Of a stretch of DNA of 64,000 nt, positions 7,754 to 16,054 are shown one piece after another. How positions within the stretch are numbered: position 1 is the first letter of the stretch; the number at the start of each line of letters is the position of its first letter. The position numbers were made by a program, and so were the translations under genes. A model generated the notes under the pieces. That model had not been told where the DNA came from, did not search any database, and saw only the letters and a list, made by a program, of their open reading frames with translations. Source of the DNA: Streptomyces sp. NBC_01485 (GTDB lineage Bacteria; Actinomycetota; Actinomycetes; Streptomycetales; Streptomycetaceae); the NCBI RefSeq assembly GCF_036227125.1, contig NZ_CP109435.1:6820001-6884000 (forward strand), read 5' to 3'.

Positions 7754-9169
7754 TCACCGGGTCAGGGGGAGTGCCGCCAGTTCGGCCACGACGAGGGTGA
7801 GCGGGACGAACAGGGTCAGGAGGGCGCCGGTGCGCAGGGCGGCGGCGCTGCGCAGCGTCCTGGCCGGGGCGCCGAGGCGCAGGAGGGCGGCGGTGGTGTC
7901 GGCGCGGGACTGCCGCGCCTCCACGGCCGCCGTCAGCAGCGTGGCGACGGTGCAGCCCGCGACGACCACGGCGCCGAGGGTGGTGAGCGGGCCGAAGGAC
8001 GGGTCGGCCGGGTCGTACAGCGCGGCCATCGTGTACGCGCCGGAGGCCACCGCGCAGACCACGCCCAGCGGACGGCCGATGCGGGACGCCTCCTGCATCA
8101 GGCCGCGGCCGGCGAGGAGGCGGAGGGCACCGGGGCGGGCCGCTTGCAGCAGGCGGCCGCTGAGGTGGGTGAGGCCGGGGCCGGCCAGGGCGAGGCCCAC
8201 GGCGGTGAGGGTCCAGCCGAGGAGGACCGCGGCGGGGCCGGTGAGGAGGCCGCCGGGGAGGGGGAAGGCGGTCGGGTGCGCCATGCGGTTCGCGTACGCC
8301 TCCACGGCCAGCCCGGCGGCGAGGAGGGCTGTGCCCCAGGGGAGCGCGAGGGGGTTGGGGAGGTGGGGCCGCGATTCCTGCGTGCCGTCGGCGGGGGCCT
8401 GGAGGCGGAGTGCGCCGGCCGGGGTCTCCTGCGTGCCGTCGGCCGGGTCTGAGGGGTGGGTCGCGCTGAGCGCCGCTTGCGGGGTGTCGTCCGTCTTCGT
8501 GCCGGGGGCCGCCCCGGCGGCAGGACCGCTCGCCGGCTCCGCCTGCTGCAGGCGGGCTCCGAACCTGCCGTACGCGCCGAACCGTTCTCCCGCCGCCCTC
8601 CTCCCGTACGCGCCGAAGCTGCCGAACATTCTCGGGGTCGCCCGGGCTGCCACCTGGGTGTCCCTGGGGCGGAGCATCAGGGCCACCGCGATCGACGACG
8701 TGGCCGGGACGAGGGCCAGGAGGGTCAGGGATCCCGGTAGCGGGAGGGGCTGGTCGGCGGCCAGGAAGTCGCGTGCCGCTCCGTCGAACGGCATGCCCGT
8801 GAGGTCGCCGCGCAGGTGGAGGAAGACGAGGAGGGCCAGCGCGGAGCCGAGGAGGGTGGAGAGGGCCGTCGTCGTCGCCGAGACGGCCATCAGGCGGGTC
8901 GGGCCCAGGCCGATCGCCGCCAGGCCGGGGCGGGGACGGGTGCCGGGGTCCGTGCGGGCGACCGCGAGGGCGAAGTAGACCGTCGCCGCCAGGGGGACCG
9001 TGCACCAGCCGAGGCGTAGGAGCGAGGCGGCGGGTGTGTCGGGGTGGGTCAGGGCGCGGCCGAGGGTGCACAGGAGGAGGAAGCCGGTGCCCGCCGAGGC
9101 CGTCGCCACCAGGAGGCGGCGGAGCTGGACGGCGGGGTGGGCGCTGCGCGTCAGACGGAGAGCGAGCAC
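7754..9169 (-). CDS. ABC transporter permease (FtsX/MacB-like)
   Basis: The 471 aa product is a polytopic membrane protein with hydrophobic segments near residues 20-45, 55-75, 100-125, 155-175 and a cluster at 290-460. Together with the preceding ATPase it forms an export-type or lipoprotein/peptide-handling ABC system; permeases with this FtsX-like layout are often partners of antimicrobial-peptide exporters. The GTG start at 9169 was chosen because the protein resumes cleanly there and overlaps the ATPase end by 19 bases. A long Pro/Ala-rich cytoplasmic loop lies in the middle (about residues 170-280). The substrate is unknown. Confidence 0.75.
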   Translation of the reverse strand: MLALRLTRSAHPAVQLRRLLVATASAGTGFLLLCTLGRALTHPDTPAASLLRLGWCTVPLAATVYFALAVARTDPGTRPRPGLAAIGLGPTRLMAVSATTTALSTLLGSALALLVFLHLRGDLTGMPFDGAARDFLAADQPLPLPGSLTLLALVPATSSIAVALMLRPRDTQVAARATPRMFGSFGAYGRRAAGERFGAYGRFGARLQQAEPASGPAAGAAPGTKTDDTPQAALSATHPSDPADGTQETPAGALRLQAPADGTQESRPHLPNPLALPWGTALLAAGLAVEAYANRMAHPTAFPLPGGLLTGPAAVLLGWTLTAVGLALAGPGLTHLSGRLLQAARPGALRLLAGRGLMQEASRIGRPLGVVCAVASGAYTMAALYDPADPSFGPLTTLGAVVVAGCTVATLLTAAVEARQSRADTTAALLRLGAPARTLRSAAALRTGALLTLFVPLTLVVAELAALPLTR

Positions 9170-9894
9170 GCGGCCCCCCGGCCTTGCTGCTCCGTGACCG
9201 GGGGCAGGTGGAGCGTCCTCACCCGGCGCCCGTCCAGCAGCGGCACCGTGCGGTCGGCGAGGGCCGCGGTCTCCGGGTCGTGGGTGGCCAGCACCACGGT
9301 GATGCCGTGGGAGCGGGCCGCCGTCGTCAGGGTGCGCAGGACGTGGGACCGGTCCGCGCGGTGGAGGGGGGCCGTCGGCTCGTCCGCGAAGAGGACGGAG
9401 GGGGCGGGAGCGAGCGCCCGCGTGATGCAGACGCGCTGGCGTTCCGCCTGGGTGAGTTCGTGCGGGCGGCTGCGGGCCCGGTCGCCGATGTCGAGGCGCT
9501 CCAGCCACTCCAGGGCGGCGACCTTGGCCCGGCGGCGGCTGGTGCCGCGCAGCATCAGGGGGAGGGCCGCGTTCTCCCAGACGTTGAGTTCGGGGACGAG
9601 GACCGGTACCGGGTCGATCCAGCCGAAGCGGTCGCGGCGCAGCCGTTCGCGGGCCATCGGGCCCATCGTGTGCACGGGGACGCTGTTGAACCAGACCTCG
9701 CCGCGCTGGGCGGGCACCAGGCCGGACAGACAGTGCAGCAGGGTCGTCTTGCCGCTGCCGCGCGGCCCGCTGACGGCGAGGATCTCGCCCTCCCGCACGC
9801 CCAGCGAGACGCCGGCCAGGCCGGGCGAGCCGTCGCGGTGCGTGAAGTGCAGGGAGCGTGCCCAGAGCACGTCGTTGTCCGGCGGGGCCTCCAT
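9151..9894 (-). CDS. ABC transporter ATP-binding protein (LolD/MacB type)
   Basis: This 247 aa ATPase has Walker A GPRGSGKT (residues 44-51), Walker B SVLFADEPTAP and the H-loop LATHDPETAAL. The signature loop is degenerate (ELTQAERQRV instead of LSGGQ), as seen in some actinobacterial exporters. The ATP-site Gly in Walker A is replaced by Arg (GPRGSGKT), which still fits the P-loop pattern. It lies first in a two-gene unit with its permease. The family usually works as a homodimer with two FtsX-like permeases to export or extract substrates from the membrane. Confidence 0.85.
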   Translation of the reverse strand: MEAPPDNDVLWARSLHFTHRDGSPGLAGVSLGVREGEILAVSGPRGSGKTTLLHCLSGLVPAQRGEVWFNSVPVHTMGPMARERLRRDRFGWIDPVPVLVPELNVWENAALPLMLRGTSRRRAKVAALEWLERLDIGDRARSRPHELTQAERQRVCITRALAPAPSVLFADEPTAPLHRADRSHVLRTLTTAARSHGITVVLATHDPETAALADRTVPLLDGRRVRTLHLPPVTEQQGRGAACSLSV

Positions 9895-10061
9895 GGGCGA
9901 ACACCTCGGTTCAGATCCGTAGTTCCCGTGCAGATCCCCCGTCCGGGGGAACGACGGGGGAACGAAGGCAGGGCCGATCGGTCACGAGCACGCTAAGGAC
10001 GTCGTGGCGGGCATCCGGACAGCACACGGCCCCGGGCCGCCGTTTCTCACTCGAACGGCAG

Positions 10062-10077
10062 ACACCGGGGCCGGTGT
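10062..10077. terminator. Short hairpin after the aminotransferase gene
   Basis: ACACCGG and CCGGTGT pair with a two-base gap. It lies 46 bases beyond the stop of the minus-strand aminotransferase. An 11-base direct repeat GTTGATCACAG (10076-10086 and 10092-10102) and a second copy of the gene's last bases (TCACAGCTTCG at 10097 and 10123) lie between, suggesting small local duplications at the gene's 3' end. Confidence 0.4.
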
Positions 10078-10122
10078 TGATCACAGAGTCAGTTGATCAC
10101 AGCTTCGCGTCGCAGCTCCGTG

Positions 10123-11484
10123 TCACAGCTTCGTCCATGCCTCCGTGAGGGTGGCGCGGAGGATCTGCTCGATCTCGTCGAACGTCTCCTGGGTGGAGAT
10201 CAGCGGCGGGGCGAGCTGGACGACCGGGTCGCCGCGGTCGTCGGCACGGCAGTACAGGCCGTTGTCGTAGAGCGCCTTGGAGAGGAAGCCGTACAGGACG
10301 CGCTCGGTCTCGGCGGCGTCGAAGGACTCCTTCGTCGCCTTGTCCTTGACGAGCTCGATGCCGTAGAAGAAGCCGTTGCCGCGGACGTCGCCGACGATCG
10401 GCAGGTCGTGCAGCTTCTGGAGGGTCGACAGGAACGCGCCCTCGTTGTCGAGGACGTGCTGGTTGAGGCCCTCGCGTTCGAACAGGTCGAGGTTGGCGAG
10501 GGCGACCGCCGCGGAGACCGGGTGGCCGCCGAAGGTGTAGCCGTGCAGGAAGGTGTTGTCGCCCTTGTAGAACGGCTCGGCCAGCCGGTCGCTGATGACG
10601 CAGGCGCCGATGGGGGAGTAGCCGGACGTCATGCCCTTGGCGCAGGTGATCATGTCCGGGACGTAGCCGAACTTGTCGCAGCCGAACATCGTGCCGAGGC
10701 GGCCGAAGGCGCAGATGACCTCGTCGGAGACGAGCAGGACGTCGTACTGGTCGCAGATCTCGCGCACGCGCCGGAAGTAGCCGGGCGGGGGCGGGAAGCA
10801 GCCGCCGGCGTTCTGGACCGGCTCCAGGAAGACCGCGGCGACCGTGTCCGGGCCCTCGAAGAGGATCTGCTGCTCGATCTGGTCGGCGGCCCAGCGGCCG
10901 TACGCCTCGGGGTCGTCGCCGTGGATCGGGGCGCGGTAGATGTTGGTGTTCGGGACCTTGTGCGCGCCCGGGACGAGCGGCTCGAAGGGGGCCTTGAGGG
11001 CCGGCAGGCCGGTGATGGACAGGGCGCCCTGCGGGGTGCCGTGGTAGGCGACCGCACGCGAGACGACCTTGTACTTGCCGGGCTTGCCGGTCAGCTTGAA
11101 GTACTGCTTGGCGAGCTTCCAGGCGGTCTCGACGGCCTCGCCGCCGCCGGTGGTGAAGAAGACCTTGTTGAGGTCGCCCGGCGCGTGGTGCGCGAGACGT
11201 TCCGCCAGCTCGACGGCCTTGGGGTGGGCGTAGGACCACACCGGGAAGAACGCCAGCTCCTGCGCCTGCTTGAAGGCGGCCTCGGCGAGCTCGACGCGGC
11301 CGTGACCGGCCTGGACCACGAACAGGCCCGCGAGACCGTCGAGGTAGCGCTTGCCCTTGTCGTCGTAGATGTAGGCGCCCTCGCCCCGGACGATCGTCGG
11401 AACCGGGGCGTTCTCGTACGAGGACATGCGGGTGAAGTGCATCCACAGGTGGTCGTACGCGGTGCGGCTGAGGTCCTTGCTCAC
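10123..11484 (-). CDS. Class III PLP aminotransferase, probable putrescine/diamine or omega-amino acid transaminase
   Basis: The 453 aa product is a fold-type I omega-transaminase. The PLP lysine lies in TCAKGMTSGYSPIG, and FFTTGGGEAVETAWKLA forms the phosphate-binding region; LLVSDEVICAFGR holds the cofactor-contacting Asp. It is one of the pyruvate-dependent omega-transaminases that act on putrescine, beta-alanine or related omega-amines. The divergent Lrp regulator and the aminobutyraldehyde dehydrogenase beyond it favour putrescine to 4-aminobutanal as the reaction. Two class III aminotransferases are in the window; this one is clearly distinct from gabT at 32.5 kb. The substrate is inferred from context. 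Confidence 0.85.
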   Translation of the reverse strand: MSKDLSRTAYDHLWMHFTRMSSYENAPVPTIVRGEGAYIYDDKGKRYLDGLAGLFVVQAGHGRVELAEAAFKQAQELAFFPVWSYAHPKAVELAERLAHHAPGDLNKVFFTTGGGEAVETAWKLAKQYFKLTGKPGKYKVVSRAVAYHGTPQGALSITGLPALKAPFEPLVPGAHKVPNTNIYRAPIHGDDPEAYGRWAADQIEQQILFEGPDTVAAVFLEPVQNAGGCFPPPPGYFRRVREICDQYDVLLVSDEVICAFGRLGTMFGCDKFGYVPDMITCAKGMTSGYSPIGACVISDRLAEPFYKGDNTFLHGYTFGGHPVSAAVALANLDLFEREGLNQHVLDNEGAFLSTLQKLHDLPIVGDVRGNGFFYGIELVKDKATKESFDAAETERVLYGFLSKALYDNGLYCRADDRGDPVVQLAPPLISTQETFDEIEQILRATLTEAWTKL

Positions 11485-11521
11485 GGTTATCGGGTCCTCA
11501 AGGTCGTCAGGTTGCCCAGGG

Positions 11522-12040
11522 TCATCGGGTTCCCCACATGTAGGTCTGCTTCTTCAGCTTCAGGTAGACGAAACTCTCGGTGGAGCGCACGCCGGGCAGG
11601 GCGCGGATGCGTCTGTTGATGACGTCCAGCAGGTGGTCGTCGTCCTCGCAGACGATCTCGGCGAGGACGTCGAACGAGCCCGCGGTCATCACCACGTACT
11701 CGACCTCCGCCATGTCGGTCAGGGCTTCCGCTATGGACTCGACGTCGCCCTCGACATGGATCCCGACCATCGCCTGCCGGCGGAAACCCACGGTGAGCGG
11801 GTCCGTGACGGCGACGATCTGCATCACGCCCTGGTCGAGCAGCTTCTGGACGCGCTGGCGCACGGCCGCCTCGGAGAGGCCGACGGCCTTGCCGATCGCG
11901 GCGTACGGCCGGCGGCCGTCCTCCTGGAGCTGCTCGATGATGGCGAGGCTGACGGCATCCAGCGGGGACGTGCTGCCGTTCCTGGACTCGCGGGAGTCCC
12001 TGTGCTCTGCGCTTCGACTGGCCACGGCCTCACTGTGCAC
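11522..12040 (-). CDS. Lrp/AsnC-family transcriptional regulator
   Basis: The 172 aa protein has an N-terminal winged HTH (about residues 27-75, AIGKAVGLSEAAVRQRVQKL) and a C-terminal RAM ligand-binding domain (MVGIHVEGDVESIAEAL...), the standard Lrp layout. It lies 38 bases upstream of the aminotransferase on the same strand and divergent from the aldehyde dehydrogenase, so it probably controls both in response to an amine or amino acid. I chose GTG 12040 as the start; a TTG at 12061 would add seven residues, and no strong ribosome binding site separates them. Confidence 0.88.
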   Translation of the reverse strand: MHSEAVASRSAEHRDSRESRNGSTSPLDAVSLAIIEQLQEDGRRPYAAIGKAVGLSEAAVRQRVQKLLDQGVMQIVAVTDPLTVGFRRQAMVGIHVEGDVESIAEALTDMAEVEYVVMTAGSFDVLAEIVCEDDDHLLDVINRRIRALPGVRSTESFVYLKLKKQTYMWGTR

Positions 12041-12100
12041 GACGTCTCGACCGTTCCGCAAGGCTGGGGCGATGAAATTCGTTGTCTATGAGAGCTGTAT

Positions 12101-12115
12101 CTGCGGAATCCGCAG
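12101..12115. promoter_or_regulatory. Perfect palindrome between lrp and the aldehyde dehydrogenase
   Basis: CTGCGGA-A-TCCGCAG is a perfect inverted repeat around one base. It lies about 61 bases upstream of the Lrp start and 105 bases upstream of the divergent dehydrogenase start. Lrp/AsnC proteins bind such short dyads, so this is the best operator candidate here. Confidence 0.5.
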
Positions 12116-12163
12116 TTCTGGTGCGGACGGGGGTGTTGAAAACGTGGGTGCGCGGATTAGGGT

Positions 12164-12187
12164 GGGTGTCTCAGTCAATGGACACCC
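12164..12187 (+). promoter_or_regulatory. Hairpin in the leader of the aldehyde dehydrogenase
   Basis: GGGTGTC (12164-12170) pairs with GACACCC (12181-12187) across a ten-base loop. It ends about 20 bases before the AGGAGG ribosome binding site. It may be a second operator or an RNA structure affecting translation. Confidence 0.35.
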
Positions 12188-12219
12188 CCCAACCGTCAGA
12201 AACTGACAGGAGGCCGGCA

Positions 12220-13659
12220 GTGAGCACCGAGCTGCGTCGTCTGCGCAACTACATCGCGGGTGAGTTCCGGGACGCCGCCGACGGGCGGACCACCGAGGTG
12301 GTCAACCCCGTGACGGGCGAGGCGTACGCGACCGCGCCGCTGTCCGGCCCGGCGGACGTCGACGCCGCGATGGCGGCCGCCGCCAAGGCCTTCCCGGGCT
12401 GGCGCGACACCACCCCGGCCGAGCGGCAGCGGGCCCTCCTCAAGATCGCGGACGCTTTCGAGGAGCGCGCCGAGGACCTCATCGCGGCCGAGGTGGAGAA
12501 CACGGGCAAGCCGATCGGGCTGACCCGCTCCGAGGAGATCCCGCCGATGGTCGACCAGATCCGCTTCTTCGCGGGCGCGGCCCGGATGCTGGAGGGGCGC
12601 AGCGCCGGCGAGTACATGGACGGGATGACGTCCATCGTGCGCCGTGAGCCGGTCGGGGTCTGCGCGCAGGTCGCGCCGTGGAACTACCCGATGATGATGG
12701 CCGTGTGGAAGTTCGCCCCGGCGATCGCGGCGGGCAACACGGTGGTGCTGAAGCCGTCGGACACGACGCCCGCCTCCACCGTCCTGATCGCCGACATCGT
12801 CGGCTCGATCCTGCCCACGGGCGTCTTCAACGTCGTGACCGGCGACCGTGACACCGGCCGGCTGATGGTCGAGCACCCGACCCCGGCGATGGCCTCCATC
12901 ACCGGCTCGGTGCGCGCGGGCATGTCGGTGGCCGAGTCGGCGTCCAGGGACCTCAAGCGCGTCCACCTGGAGCTGGGCGGCAAGGCGCCGGTCGTCGTGT
13001 TCGAGGACACCGACATCGCCAAGGCCGTCGAGGACATCTCCGTGGCGGGCTACTTCAACGCCGGCCAGGACTGTACGGCCGCCGCCCGGGTCCTCGTCCA
13101 GGAGTCGATCCACGACGAGTTCGTGGCCGCGCTGGCGAAGGCCGCGGCGGAGACGAAGACCGGGCAGCCGGACGACGAGGACGTGCTCTACGGCCCGCTC
13201 AACAACCCGAACCAGCTCGAGCAGGTCACCGGGTTCATCGAGCGGCTGCCCGCCCACGCCAAGGTCGAGGCGGGGGGCCAACGCGTCGGCGACAAGGGCT
13301 ACTTCTACGCCGCGACCGTCGTCTCCGGGCTGAAGCAGGACGACGAGATCATCCAGAACGAGGTCTTCGGACCGGTCATCACCGTCCAGTCCTTCACGGA
13401 CGAGGACCAGGCGGTGGAGTGGGCCAACGGCGTCGAGTACGCCCTCGCCTCCTCGGTGTGGACCAAGGACCACGGCCGCGCGATGCGCATGTCCAAGAAG
13501 CTCGACTTCGGCTGCGTGTGGATCAACACCCACATCCCGCTGGTCGCCGAGATGCCCCACGGCGGCTTCAAGAAGTCCGGCTACGGCAAGGACCTCTCGT
13601 CGTACGGCTTCGACGACTACACGCGCATCAAGCATGTGATGACGTCCCTGGACGCGTAG
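12220..13659 (+). CDS. Gamma-aminobutyraldehyde dehydrogenase
   Basis: The enzyme oxidises 4-aminobutanal to GABA with NAD(P)+. The GTG at 12220 follows a strong AGGAGG. The 479 aa length is normal for the ALDH superfamily. Catalytic features are intact: general-base Glu in LELGGKAP, nucleophilic Cys in AGQDCTAAAR and the cofactor segment PWNYPMMMAVWK. The C-terminal MPHGGFKKSGYGKDLSSYGFDDYTR-type ending marks the YdcW/PatD-like aminobutyraldehyde/betaine aldehyde subgroup. It is divergent from the lrp-aminotransferase pair and closes the putrescine-to-GABA step. Its C-terminus is the paralogous counterpart of the remnant protein at 21.5 kb. Confidence 0.9.
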   Translation: MSTELRRLRNYIAGEFRDAADGRTTEVVNPVTGEAYATAPLSGPADVDAAMAAAAKAFPGWRDTTPAERQRALLKIADAFEERAEDLIAAEVENTGKPIGLTRSEEIPPMVDQIRFFAGAARMLEGRSAGEYMDGMTSIVRREPVGVCAQVAPWNYPMMMAVWKFAPAIAAGNTVVLKPSDTTPASTVLIADIVGSILPTGVFNVVTGDRDTGRLMVEHPTPAMASITGSVRAGMSVAESASRDLKRVHLELGGKAPVVVFEDTDIAKAVEDISVAGYFNAGQDCTAAARVLVQESIHDEFVAALAKAAAETKTGQPDDEDVLYGPLNNPNQLEQVTGFIERLPAHAKVEAGGQRVGDKGYFYAATVVSGLKQDDEIIQNEVFGPVITVQSFTDEDQAVEWANGVEYALASSVWTKDHGRAMRMSKKLDFGCVWINTHIPLVAEMPHGGFKKSGYGKDLSSYGFDDYTRIKHVMTSLDA

Positions 13660-13690
13660 CGCTCCGCGCGTCATGCTCCCCGCGGAGCGC
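13659..13690 (+). terminator. Terminator hairpin overlapping the aldehyde dehydrogenase stop
   Basis: GCGCTCCGCG (13659-13668) pairs perfectly with CGCGGAGCGC (13681-13690). A third copy of the first arm at 13701-13710 allows an alternative pairing with the second, so two mutually exclusive hairpins can form. Confidence 0.6.
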
Positions 13691-13752
13691 TCCCTGACCG
13701 GCGCTCCGCGGGCGGCCGTTCGACGCGTTCCCTGGCTTTGCCATCTCTTTAC

Positions 13753-13776
13753 AACCTGTTGCGTCGCTGCGTCGTC
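13753..13776 (+). promoter_or_regulatory. Candidate ECF-sigma promoter of the sortase operon
   Basis: AACC (13753-13756) is followed after 16 bases by CGTC (13773-13776), matching the AAC(C)-N16-CGTC layout common to many ECF sigma promoters. It lies 44 bases upstream of the first gene of an operon that itself encodes an ECF sigma factor, so autoregulation is plausible. Confidence 0.45.
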
Positions 13777-13819
13777 TCTCCCCCCGATCCGTCAACGGAC
13801 CGATGAAAGAGAGCGATTC

Positions 13820-14188
13820 ATGCGACTCATATCCCGAACGGGCTTTGCCGCACTGGCAGTTGCGGGTGCCGCCCTGATGGTGGGCGCGAGCCCCGCGCTC
13901 GCCGACGGGACCCCGTCCGCCGTGCCCAGCGCCGCCCCCACGACGGACTCGGGCACGGACGCCACCCCCGCCACCAGCATGGCCCCGACCCCGGCCACGG
14001 ACACCGAGCCCGGCCCGACCACCGCCCCGAGCCAGGTCGGCACCGTGCCGAGGGGTGCCGCCGACACCGGCGTCGGGGAGCCGTCCGACAGCAACGGCGC
14101 GGTGATCGGCGGCGGCGCGGTCGCGGCGTTCGCGGCGGCCGGCACGGCCTTCTACGTCGTACGGCGCCGGAGGGCGACCGGCGCATGA
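13820..14188 (+). CDS. Putative sortase substrate with non-canonical AADTG motif
   Basis: The 122 aa product has a signal peptide (MRLISRTGFAAL... to PALA), a Ser/Thr/Pro/Ala-rich spacer (residues 30-80) and a C-terminal sorting-like signal: RGAADTGVG, a hydrophobic segment (AVIGGGAVAAFAAAGTAFYVV) and the basic tail RRRRATGA. The AADTG sequence stands where LPxTG or LAxTG would be. The gene overlaps the sortase start by four bases (ATGA-type), so the two are made together and the protein is probably its dedicated substrate. The ATG at 13820 follows GAAAGAGAG. There is no folded domain, so the anchored part would be a bare stalk. Confidence 0.75.
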   Translation: MRLISRTGFAALAVAGAALMVGASPALADGTPSAVPSAAPTTDSGTDATPATSMAPTPATDTEPGPTTAPSQVGTVPRGAADTGVGEPSDSNGAVIGGGAVAAFAAAGTAFYVVRRRRATGA

Positions 14189-14877
14189 TCTCGCTCTCCA
14201 GGCGCGCCGTGGCCCTCTCGGCCCTCGCGGTGCTGCTGCTCACGGGCTGCGCCGGCAACTCGGCCGACCCGGTCGCCACGACCGGCGCGGGTACGCCGGG
14301 CGCGTCCTCCGCTTCCTCGGGCTCCTCCGCTTCCTCGGCCCCCTCCGCCCAGGCGGCGCGGCCCCTAGCGCGGTCGGTGCCGGTCGGGCTGCGGATTCCG
14401 GTCATCGGGGTCGACACCTCGGTCATGCGGCTGGGGCTGGCCGCCGACGGCACTGTGCAGGTGCCTCCCGTCGAGCGGCACGACCGGGCGGGGTGGTACG
14501 AGCAGTCGCCGACCCCGGGGCAGACCGGGCCGTCGGTGATCCTCGCCCACGTCACGGTCGGCCAGTACGGCGACGGCGTGTTCCGGCACCTCGACCGGCT
14601 GCGCCGGGGCGACCGGATCACGGCGCGCCTGGAGAACGGCACGACGGCCGAGTTCGCCGTCACCGACGTGAGCACCGTCGACAAGGCGGAGTTCCCGACC
14701 GAGAAGGTCTACGGGAACGTGGACCGGCCGGAACTGCGTCTCATCACGTGCGGCGGACCCCGTACCGGCGACGGATACCGCGACAACGTGATCGTCTTCG
14801 CCGCGCTGAGCACCGGGTCGACCGCTGGTTCGGGCACCGGGTCCGGTGCCGCCTCGAGTTCCGCGGGAGAACGTTGA
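14185..14877 (+). CDS. Class F sortase (peptidase C60)
   Basis: This transpeptidase would cut sorting signals and attach proteins to the wall. It starts with a lipoprotein-type signal (LAVLLLTGC, Cys about residue 19), then an Ala/Ser-rich linker and the sortase barrel from about residue 68. The catalytic triad is present: His122 (ILAHVTVG), Cys189 (LITCGGP) and Arg199 (GYRDN). A short Ser/Gly-rich tail follows. The absence of a C-terminal membrane helix and the compact barrel fit class F. It is co-transcribed with a candidate substrate and overlaps the ECF sigma gene by four bases. Confidence 0.88.
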   Translation: MISLSRRAVALSALAVLLLTGCAGNSADPVATTGAGTPGASSASSGSSASSAPSAQAARPLARSVPVGLRIPVIGVDTSVMRLGLAADGTVQVPPVERHDRAGWYEQSPTPGQTGPSVILAHVTVGQYGDGVFRHLDRLRRGDRITARLENGTTAEFAVTDVSTVDKAEFPTEKVYGNVDRPELRLITCGGPRTGDGYRDNVIVFAALSTGSTAGSGTGSGAASSSAGER

Positions 14878-15371
14878 AACGGTCACACACGCGCGAGAGG
14901 GCGGCGTCCGAACTGTTCGCCGCCCTCTACCCACGTCTCGCCGGCTGGTGCCGCCGGCTCGTCGACGACGACGAGACGGCGCACGAGATCGCCTCGGAGG
15001 CGTTCACCCGCCTCTGGGCCCGCTGGACGACCGTGGCGGAGCCGCAGGGCTTCCTCTTCGTCACCGCCGCCAACCTGGTCCGCGACCACTGGCGCAAGCT
15101 CGAACGGGAGCGCCGGGCCGTGCGCCGGGCCACCGTCGAGGCCGCCGTCGCCCCGCACGCCGAGACGGCCGACCCCTCGGTGCGGATGCTCGTGCAGTCG
15201 CTGCCCGACCGGCTGCGCGTGCCGATCCTGCTGCACTACTACGCTGACATGCCGATCAGGGAGGTGTCCGTGCTGACCGGGCGCAAGGAAGGAACCGTCA
15301 AGGCCGACCTGCACGCGGCTCGCGAGATGCTCCGCGCCCAACTGAGGAGAAGCCTTGATCACACCCGCTGA
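14874..15371 (+). CDS. ECF-family RNA polymerase sigma factor
   Basis: The 165 aa protein has sigma region 2 (LFAALYPRLAGWCRRLV...EIASEAFTRLWARW...GFLFVTAANLVRDHWRK) and region 4 (LPDRLRVPILLHYYADMPIREVSVLTGRKEGTVKADLHAAREML), with no region 3, as expected for ECF factors. The start is TTG 14874, chosen because it overlaps the sortase stop by four bases and gives a full region 2. It lies between the sortase and a small membrane protein. It may control the operon through the AACC-N16-CGTC site upstream of the first gene. Confidence 0.88.
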   Translation: MKRSHTRERAASELFAALYPRLAGWCRRLVDDDETAHEIASEAFTRLWARWTTVAEPQGFLFVTAANLVRDHWRKLERERRAVRRATVEAAVAPHAETADPSVRMLVQSLPDRLRVPILLHYYADMPIREVSVLTGRKEGTVKADLHAAREMLRAQLRRSLDHTR

Positions 15372-15912
15372 CGACTTCGACGACGGCCCGGACCTCGACC
15401 CGGACGACCCGCTCACCGTCGTCCTGCGGCCCGCCTCCGGCCACCTCGGCCCGCCGCCCGGCCGGTACGAGGAGATCCGCCGCGGCGCGGCCCGCCGCCG
15501 GCTGGTGCGCGTCGCGGCCGGGGTCGGCGCGACCTGCGCCGTCGCCGCGCTCGCCGTCCTGCTGCCGCTGCGCCTGACGGGGTCCGACGCACCCGCGGGC
15601 CCGGCGGTCCCACTCGCCCCGCCGCCGGCGAGCGGCCCGTCGAACGGGCCGTCGACCGTGCCGTCGACCGGGCCCGCGCCCACCCCCCCGGCCGGCACCG
15701 AGGGCTTTACGCGGGCCCCCACGCCGGACCCTTCGGAGGGGGTGGACACCACCGTCCCGGCCCCCGGTTCCTCGACTGCCCCCACCGGCACCGTTGCCCC
15801 CACCTTCGCGGAAACCCCCAGCGGGGAACCGACGCAGACCGCGCGGGACACGACCTCGACCCAGCCGGGTACGCCGTCGGCCGAGCCGAGTACGCCGTCG
15901 TCCACCCCGTGA
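15355..15912 (+). CDS. Membrane protein with Pro/Ser/Thr-rich outer part, possible partner of the ECF sigma factor
   Basis: The 185 aa product overlaps the ECF sigma gene by 17 bases. It has a short acidic N-terminus (TPADDFDDGPDLDPDDP), a basic segment RRGAARRRLVRV, one membrane helix (about residues 53-70, VGATCAVAALAVLLPL) and a long low-complexity outer tail rich in Pro, Ser and Thr. The position and N-in single-helix layout resemble anti-sigma factors, but no zinc-finger motif is visible in the short cytoplasmic part, so this assignment is only inferred from context. Confidence 0.65.
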   Translation: MITPADDFDDGPDLDPDDPLTVVLRPASGHLGPPPGRYEEIRRGAARRRLVRVAAGVGATCAVAALAVLLPLRLTGSDAPAGPAVPLAPPPASGPSNGPSTVPSTGPAPTPPAGTEGFTRAPTPDPSEGVDTTVPAPGSSTAPTGTVAPTFAETPSGEPTQTARDTTSTQPGTPSAEPSTPSSTP

Positions 15913-16054
15913 AGTTCCGTTCCGCGTAGGGGAGTTGCCGACGGTTTCCCCTGCGGGAGACGAAAAAGTGTTATCCGGGAGCCGTCCAGGCCGTCCCCTC
16001 GGGTGTGATCTCCGACATTGCCAACAACGGGGGGTCGGCTGAGAGGGTGCGGGC

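Noticed and set aside
8310..8560. Possible separate gene in the middle of the ABC permease
   Set aside because: The Pro/Ala-rich stretch continues the permease frame as a loop between membrane segments.
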